Below are positions 31,191 through 34,716 of a stretch of 34,716 nt of DNA, piece after piece; position 1 is the stretch's first letter, and the number at the start of each line of letters is the position of its first letter. The notes beneath the pieces are model-generated. The model saw only the letters and a list, made by a program, of their open reading frames with translations, did no database searches and was not told where the DNA came from. The stretch spans positions 1-34,716 of the forward strand of contig JAFAVZ010000183.1 of NCBI GenBank assembly GCA_019242175.1, in the 5' to 3' direction. The DNA comes from Acidobacteriota bacterium. GTDB taxonomy: Bacteria; Acidobacteriota; Thermoanaerobaculia; Gp7-AA8. Position numbers and translations under genes: made by a program.

Positions 31191-33530
31191 TCAAAACGTT
31201 GTGCGTAGCGCGACGCGGAACGAGCGTTTCTCCAGCGGGTGAAAGTGCACGTCGTCGACGCCGCCTGCCGGCTCGCCGGGGAGGCGCGACGTGTAGAAGT
31301 AGTCGATGTCGCTGACCTTCGCGTCGAAGAGGTTGAATACGTCGAGGGCGACGCGAATCCGCGGGGTCACCTCGTAGGCGAGGCGGGCGTTGATCGTGTT
31401 CGAGGCGTCGGAGCGCACGCTGTCGTCTTCGAGCAGCGGGCGGGGGCCGAAGTAGCGGTCGCGGATCTCGCCCGAAAAGCGGCCGACGCCGTTGAACGAC
31501 AGGCCGACGGACGCGACGCCTTCGACCGCGCCGGGGATGCGATCGCCGACGGGGTCGAAGTCGCGAAAACGCGCGCGGGAGTACGCGTAGTCGCCATCGA
31601 GCACGAGCGCGGACGAGAGGTTGTAGTACGTCGCGAGCTCCAGGCCGGTGCGGCGGCTGGGGCGGCTGGCCTCGGTCACGCCGGCGTCGCCGATGAACAC
31701 CAGCTCCGACGCGATGTCGAGTCCCCACAAAGCGGCGGTGATGTGGACGCGCGGCACGGGCGTCGTGCGCAAGCCGATCTCCGCCCCTTTCGACCGCACG
31801 AGCGGATCGACGGGGCTCAGCGGCTCGCCGCTCGACGGATCGACGCGGATCGTCGCGCCGCGGCCGTCGTTGCTGTGGAAACCGTAGCCGGCGTCGACGT
31901 AGACCTCCGTCTGCCGCCATGGCCCGAGGATGACGCTGAGCTTCGGGCTGACGAGGGAGGCGGTGCGCGTGCCGCCGTTGAGCGGATTGTCGGAGTCGTC
32001 GCGGAAGCGATAGCGGTCCGCGCGCAGGCCGGCGACGGTGCGCAGATGCGGCGACCACTGCATCGACGAATCGGCGTAGACGCCGCCGCTGACTTCCAGC
32101 ACGCTGTCCTGCCGGATCGTGTTCAGCCGTTCGCGCGCGGCGGTGTGATACAGACCGACGGTGCCGATGTCGTCCGCGCGCGCCTGCAAACCTACGACGT
32201 TCTCCACCTTCACGCCTCCCCACTGCGCGAGCCAGCGACGACTCGCGCGCACGCCGTAGACGTGACGCCGGTCGGCCTGTTCGAACTGATCGCCGCGCAC
32301 CGGGTCGTCGAGAAAGTACGTGAAGTCGGAGAAGAGATTCAGGCTGTAATCGATCGCATACGCGGAGACCTGGGTGAGCGCGTTGGAATCGTTGCGTTGC
32401 CAATCGGCGGAGAGCGAGTAGCGATGCGTGCGTCCGCCGTCGGTCGGGTCGATGAGACCGAAGCGCGGGATGAGCCCTTCGCTCACCGCGCGCTCCGGGA
32501 TCTGATCGGTCGAGCTCCACTTCGCGTCGTAGCCCATCAACGTGATGGAAAATCCGCCGCGTTGCCCGCCGCTCGAGTAGCGAAGGATCGTGTTGAGCTT
32601 GCGGAAATCATCCGGGCGCTCCCACGGCCCGCCGTTGCGTCCGGCCTCGACGGCGTACAACAGGTAGCCATCGCCGACCTTCGGCGATCCGGCGAGCAGC
32701 GCGCGGCCGTAGTCGTACGCGCCGCCTTCGAGCAGCACGATGGGGCGATCGAGGATGCTCAGGTAATTCACGTTCACCGCGCCGGCGCTCGCGAAGTCGC
32801 CCTCCTCCGCGTAATACGGCCCCTTCTTGTACTGCACGCCGCTCACGAGCTCGGGGATGAGGAAATTCGCATCGGCGTAGCCCTGGCCGTGCGCGTGCGT
32901 CGGCATGTTGACCGGGACGCCGGCGACGGTGACGGCGATGTCGGTGCCGTGGTCGAGATTGAAGCCGCGCAGGTAGTACTGATTCGCCTTCCCTTCGCCG
33001 CTGTGCTGACTGACGACGACGCCGGGCACGGTCTCCATGATCTCGCCCGCGCGCGAAAACGGCCGGCGGTCGATCTCCTTCGCCGTGACGACGCCGACCG
33101 TCGCGGCGTCGGCGATCCCGATGAGGTCATTCACCGGCTCGTCGATGTCCGCGAGATTGCGAAACGTCTGCTTGGCCGTGACGACGACTTCCGCATTCGT
33201 CGAGAGAAAGAGCGTGGCATCGAGGGTCGTCGGCGACGCGGAAACGGCCGTGCCGCGGCGGATGGTCGTCGCAAAGTTGATGAGTTGGAAAGAGACGTCG
33301 TAAGTGCCGGGGGTGAGCGTCAGGGCGTAGGAGCCATTGGCGTCGGTCACGCCGACGATGGCCTTTCCGCCGCCGGCCGGCTGCGCTTCGACGGTGACGC
33401 CGGGCAACGGCGCCTTCGTCGAGTCGACGACTCGGCCTCGCAGGTTCGCGTCGCCCTGGGCGAACGCCGCCGTTGCCAGCGTCGCCGTCAAAAGACAGGC
33501 GACCGCCAGCCATCGGCTGATGGTTTTCAT
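31191..33530 (-). CDS. TonB-dependent outer-membrane receptor
   Basis: 779 aa. A signal peptide (1-24) is followed by a carboxypeptidase-regulatory-like domain (about 28-110, VTDANGSYALTLTPGTYDV). The plug (about 130-250) includes NQYYLRGFNLDHGTDIAVTV and the His-containing NMPTHAHGQGYADANFLIPE. A 22-strand-type barrel runs to the C-terminal Phe, the usual outer-membrane signature. It imports a ligand using TonB-ExbB-ExbD energy. The His-rich protein lies just upstream on the same strand, which points to a metal or metal complex as cargo; this is inference. No typical TonB box was identified with confidence. Confidence 0.92.
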   Translation of the reverse strand: MKTISRWLAVACLLTATLATAAFAQGDANLRGRVVDSTKAPLPGVTVEAQPAGGGKAIVGVTDANGSYALTLTPGTYDVSFQLINFATTIRRGTAVSASPTTLDATLFLSTNAEVVVTAKQTFRNLADIDEPVNDLIGIADAATVGVVTAKEIDRRPFSRAGEIMETVPGVVVSQHSGEGKANQYYLRGFNLDHGTDIAVTVAGVPVNMPTHAHGQGYADANFLIPELVSGVQYKKGPYYAEEGDFASAGAVNVNYLSILDRPIVLLEGGAYDYGRALLAGSPKVGDGYLLYAVEAGRNGGPWERPDDFRKLNTILRYSSGGQRGGFSITLMGYDAKWSSTDQIPERAVSEGLIPRFGLIDPTDGGRTHRYSLSADWQRNDSNALTQVSAYAIDYSLNLFSDFTYFLDDPVRGDQFEQADRRHVYGVRASRRWLAQWGGVKVENVVGLQARADDIGTVGLYHTAARERLNTIRQDSVLEVSGGVYADSSMQWSPHLRTVAGLRADRYRFRDDSDNPLNGGTRTASLVSPKLSVILGPWRQTEVYVDAGYGFHSNDGRGATIRVDPSSGEPLSPVDPLVRSKGAEIGLRTTPVPRVHITAALWGLDIASELVFIGDAGVTEASRPSRRTGLELATYYNLSSALVLDGDYAYSRARFRDFDPVGDRIPGAVEGVASVGLSFNGVGRFSGEIRDRYFGPRPLLEDDSVRSDASNTINARLAYEVTPRIRVALDVFNLFDAKVSDIDYFYTSRLPGEPAGGVDDVHFHPLEKRSFRVALRTTF

Positions 33531-33545
33531 GAGGGATCTCGCTTT

Positions 33546-33986
33546 CTATGCGTTGCTGATGGCAGCAGACGAAGCGAGCGTCGCGGGCGGCCCGCGCACG
33601 CTCACGGTCGCGACGAAGCGGCTTTCCGCTTCGACGACCCGCGGCGGTGTGAAACGCTCGAAGATGGCGAGCGCGGCGAGGAGAACCGGCGCCGACTGGG
33701 CCGCCGTCAGCGCGGCAGAGAAGTGCGCGAGGCTGCCGTCGCCGTGATGCGGATCGAACGGCTCGTGATGATGATCGTGATCGTGATCGTCGTCATGATC
33801 GTGATCGTCATGATCGTGATCGTGGTCGTCGTGATCGTGGTCGTCATCCTCTTCACCCCAGTGCGAGGCTTCGCCCTCGTGCTCGTGAGGGATGAGGTCG
33901 TGAAACGCGAGATGGAGCGTCGGCACGACGACCGAGCCGCAGAGGAACGCGGCAAGGATCCATGCGGACGGGGAGCGCAGTTTCAC
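33546..33986 (-). CDS. His/Asp-rich membrane protein, probable metal binding
   Basis: 146 aa from the GTG at 33986. A GTG at 34040 would add an 18-residue arginine-rich extension. A hydrophobic segment (about 7-24) may be a signal anchor. Residues 34-82 are dominated by alternating His and Asp (DHDHDDHDHDHDDHDHDD and similar), able to bind several Zn, Ni, Co or Cu ions. A second hydrophobic helix lies at about 89-110, before FTPPRV and a short tail. Many small proteins near metal-responsive transporters have this make-up. It precedes the TonB receptor by 15 bp on the same strand, so they are probably one operon. Confidence 0.78.
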   Translation of the reverse strand: MKLRSPSAWILAAFLCGSVVVPTLHLAFHDLIPHEHEGEASHWGEEDDDHDHDDHDHDHDDHDHDDDHDHDHHHEPFDPHHGDGSLAHFSAALTAAQSAPVLLAALAIFERFTPPRVVEAESRFVATVSVRGPPATLASSAAISNA

Positions 33987-34026
33987 GTTGAGCTTACGCG
34001 GTGCGACGATTTCCGGATTGGCCCGC

Positions 34027-34071
34027 AAGGAGCGAGCCACGAACCGCTCCTTCGCAGTAGGAAATCTTTCC
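34027..34071. promoter_or_regulatory. two inverted repeats in the divergent promoter region
   Basis: AAGGAGCG (34027-34034) and CGCTCCTT (34045-34052) form an 8-bp dyad. GGAAA-TC-TTTCC (34060-34071) is a second, 12-bp dyad. Both lie in the gap between the His-rich protein/TonB receptor operon and the 34093 gene, where an operator would be expected. The factor is unknown. Confidence 0.35.
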
Positions 34072-34092
34072 GAAGTGGTACGCTCGGCGGCG

Positions 34093-34680
34093 ATGTCGTC
34101 CCCGCTCCCGCCCTACCTCGCCGTCGACACCGTTTCCATGAACTACCGCTACGCCGGCGCGTGGCACGAGGTGAACGCGCGCATTGCGCAGCGGCAGAAC
34201 GCGCTCAACATCTACGTCTCCCTCGCCAGCGGCATCGTCGGCATCCTCTTCGCCTCGAGCCGCGTGGGCCAGGCCGCGGCGATGAACATCCTGGGCTTCG
34301 TCTGGCTGCTGCCGATCATCTCCGTCGCCTTCGCCTTCCTCAATTACAAGCACGACCGGACGATCGCGCTGCTGCGCCACTTCATGGCCGAATGCGAGCG
34401 TCTCAACGTCGAAGACCGCGAAGGCCTCCAGGTCATCGGCTACAACAGCTCGGCTTTCTACATGAACGCCGCGGATGGCGCGCGCCGCTTCCACGACCTC
34501 TCCTCCGCCGCGCTCGTCCTCCTGTTCAACGCCATCGGCCTCGTGGTCGCTTACAACGCGCACCCCGACACGTTCGGCCATCCCGCCTGGCCGATCGTTC
34601 TGTACTTCGTCGTGGCGATCTTCGCGATGTGGCTCGTGACGCGCGCGAGCTGGCAGCCGCACACGTTCGAGGCGCGCTGA
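34093..34680 (+). CDS. multi-pass membrane protein, unknown
   Basis: 195 aa from the ATG at 34093. About four membrane helices are predicted: around residues 37-54, 62-80, 135-155 and 165-185. A soluble, mostly helical stretch sits between the second and third (HFMAECERLNVEDREGL). I recognise no family. It is divergent from the His-rich protein. Its stop lies 36 bases from the window end. Function and topology remain open. Confidence 0.75.
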   Translation: MSSPLPPYLAVDTVSMNYRYAGAWHEVNARIAQRQNALNIYVSLASGIVGILFASSRVGQAAAMNILGFVWLLPIISVAFAFLNYKHDRTIALLRHFMAECERLNVEDREGLQVIGYNSSAFYMNAADGARRFHDLSSAALVLLFNAIGLVVAYNAHPDTFGHPAWPIVLYFVVAIFAMWLVTRASWQPHTFEAR

Positions 34681-34716
34681 CGGTGCTCGCCATCCGCCCG
34701 GCACAGATGGCCGCCC

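Noticed and set aside
33767-33846. A short-period repeat (GATCGT and ATGATC units) that could be taken for a CRISPR or satellite
   Set aside because: It is the codon pattern of the His/Asp-rich stretch of the gene at 33546-33986. There are no spacers or cas genes.

Overview
The window is a GC-rich, densely packed bacterial chromosome segment. It most resembles an Acidobacteriota genome, possibly the Thermoanaerobaculia lineage. That placement is inferred from a VWFA-related protein of the type typical of Acidobacteria (4948-6633), many secreted proteins with short N-terminal signal peptides, a metalloprotease whose C-terminal module I associate with secreted Acidobacteria proteins, a carboxypeptidase-regulatory-like TonB receptor, and several dispersed palindromic repeats. 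I see no rRNA, tRNA, phage, transposase, CRISPR array or replication origin.

Layout: 1-2262 holds the end of an alpha/beta hydrolase and a two-gene minus-strand unit for secreted proteins, one of them an HExxHxxGxxH metalloprotease. 2307-4385 is a membrane-anchored Ser/Thr kinase with a zinc ribbon. 4386-4947 is a lower-GC stretch with one or two small minus-strand ORFs. 4948-7066 is the VWFA protein, followed by a tandem copy of its own 3' end. 7064-12556 holds an orphan PhnD-like binding protein, a DUF2723 membrane protein, a lone ExbD, an FAD amine-oxidase-like enzyme and a DUF2911/TPR protein. 12643-15432 is a giant secreted repeat protein. 15454-17300 has a methyltransferase/DUF5946 pair and two decayed gene fragments. 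17297-20508 has a PAS-GGDEF-EAL protein, then a secreted helical protein, 3-methyladenine glycosylase I and a DUF192 protein in one overlapping unit. 20614-23003 is an amino-acid permease/Rieske oxygenase operon. 23167-27447 encodes envelope proteins: an adhesin-like protein, an OmpA-coiled-coil protein, a serine-hydrolase lipoprotein and a small secreted protein. 27538-30787 has an ECF sigma factor coupled to a DUF1028 protein, a secreted cyclophilin and phosphatidylserine decarboxylase. 31191-34680 has a TonB-dependent receptor beside a His/Asp-rich membrane protein, then an unknown membrane protein.

Most genes serve the cell envelope or secretion, or signalling (kinase, c-di-GMP, ECF sigma). 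The clearest unexplained structure is a set of three dispersed palindromic repeat families in intergenic gaps. They abut or supply the stop codons of neighbouring genes: the sigma factor, the Rieske oxygenase and a methyltransferase remnant all end inside a repeat. I found no convincing new multi-gene defence or biosynthetic system. The best leads are the repeat-donated 3' ends, the VWFA 3'-end duplication, the small Cys-rich gene in the low-GC stretch, and the TonB receptor/His-rich pair as a candidate metal-uptake locus.
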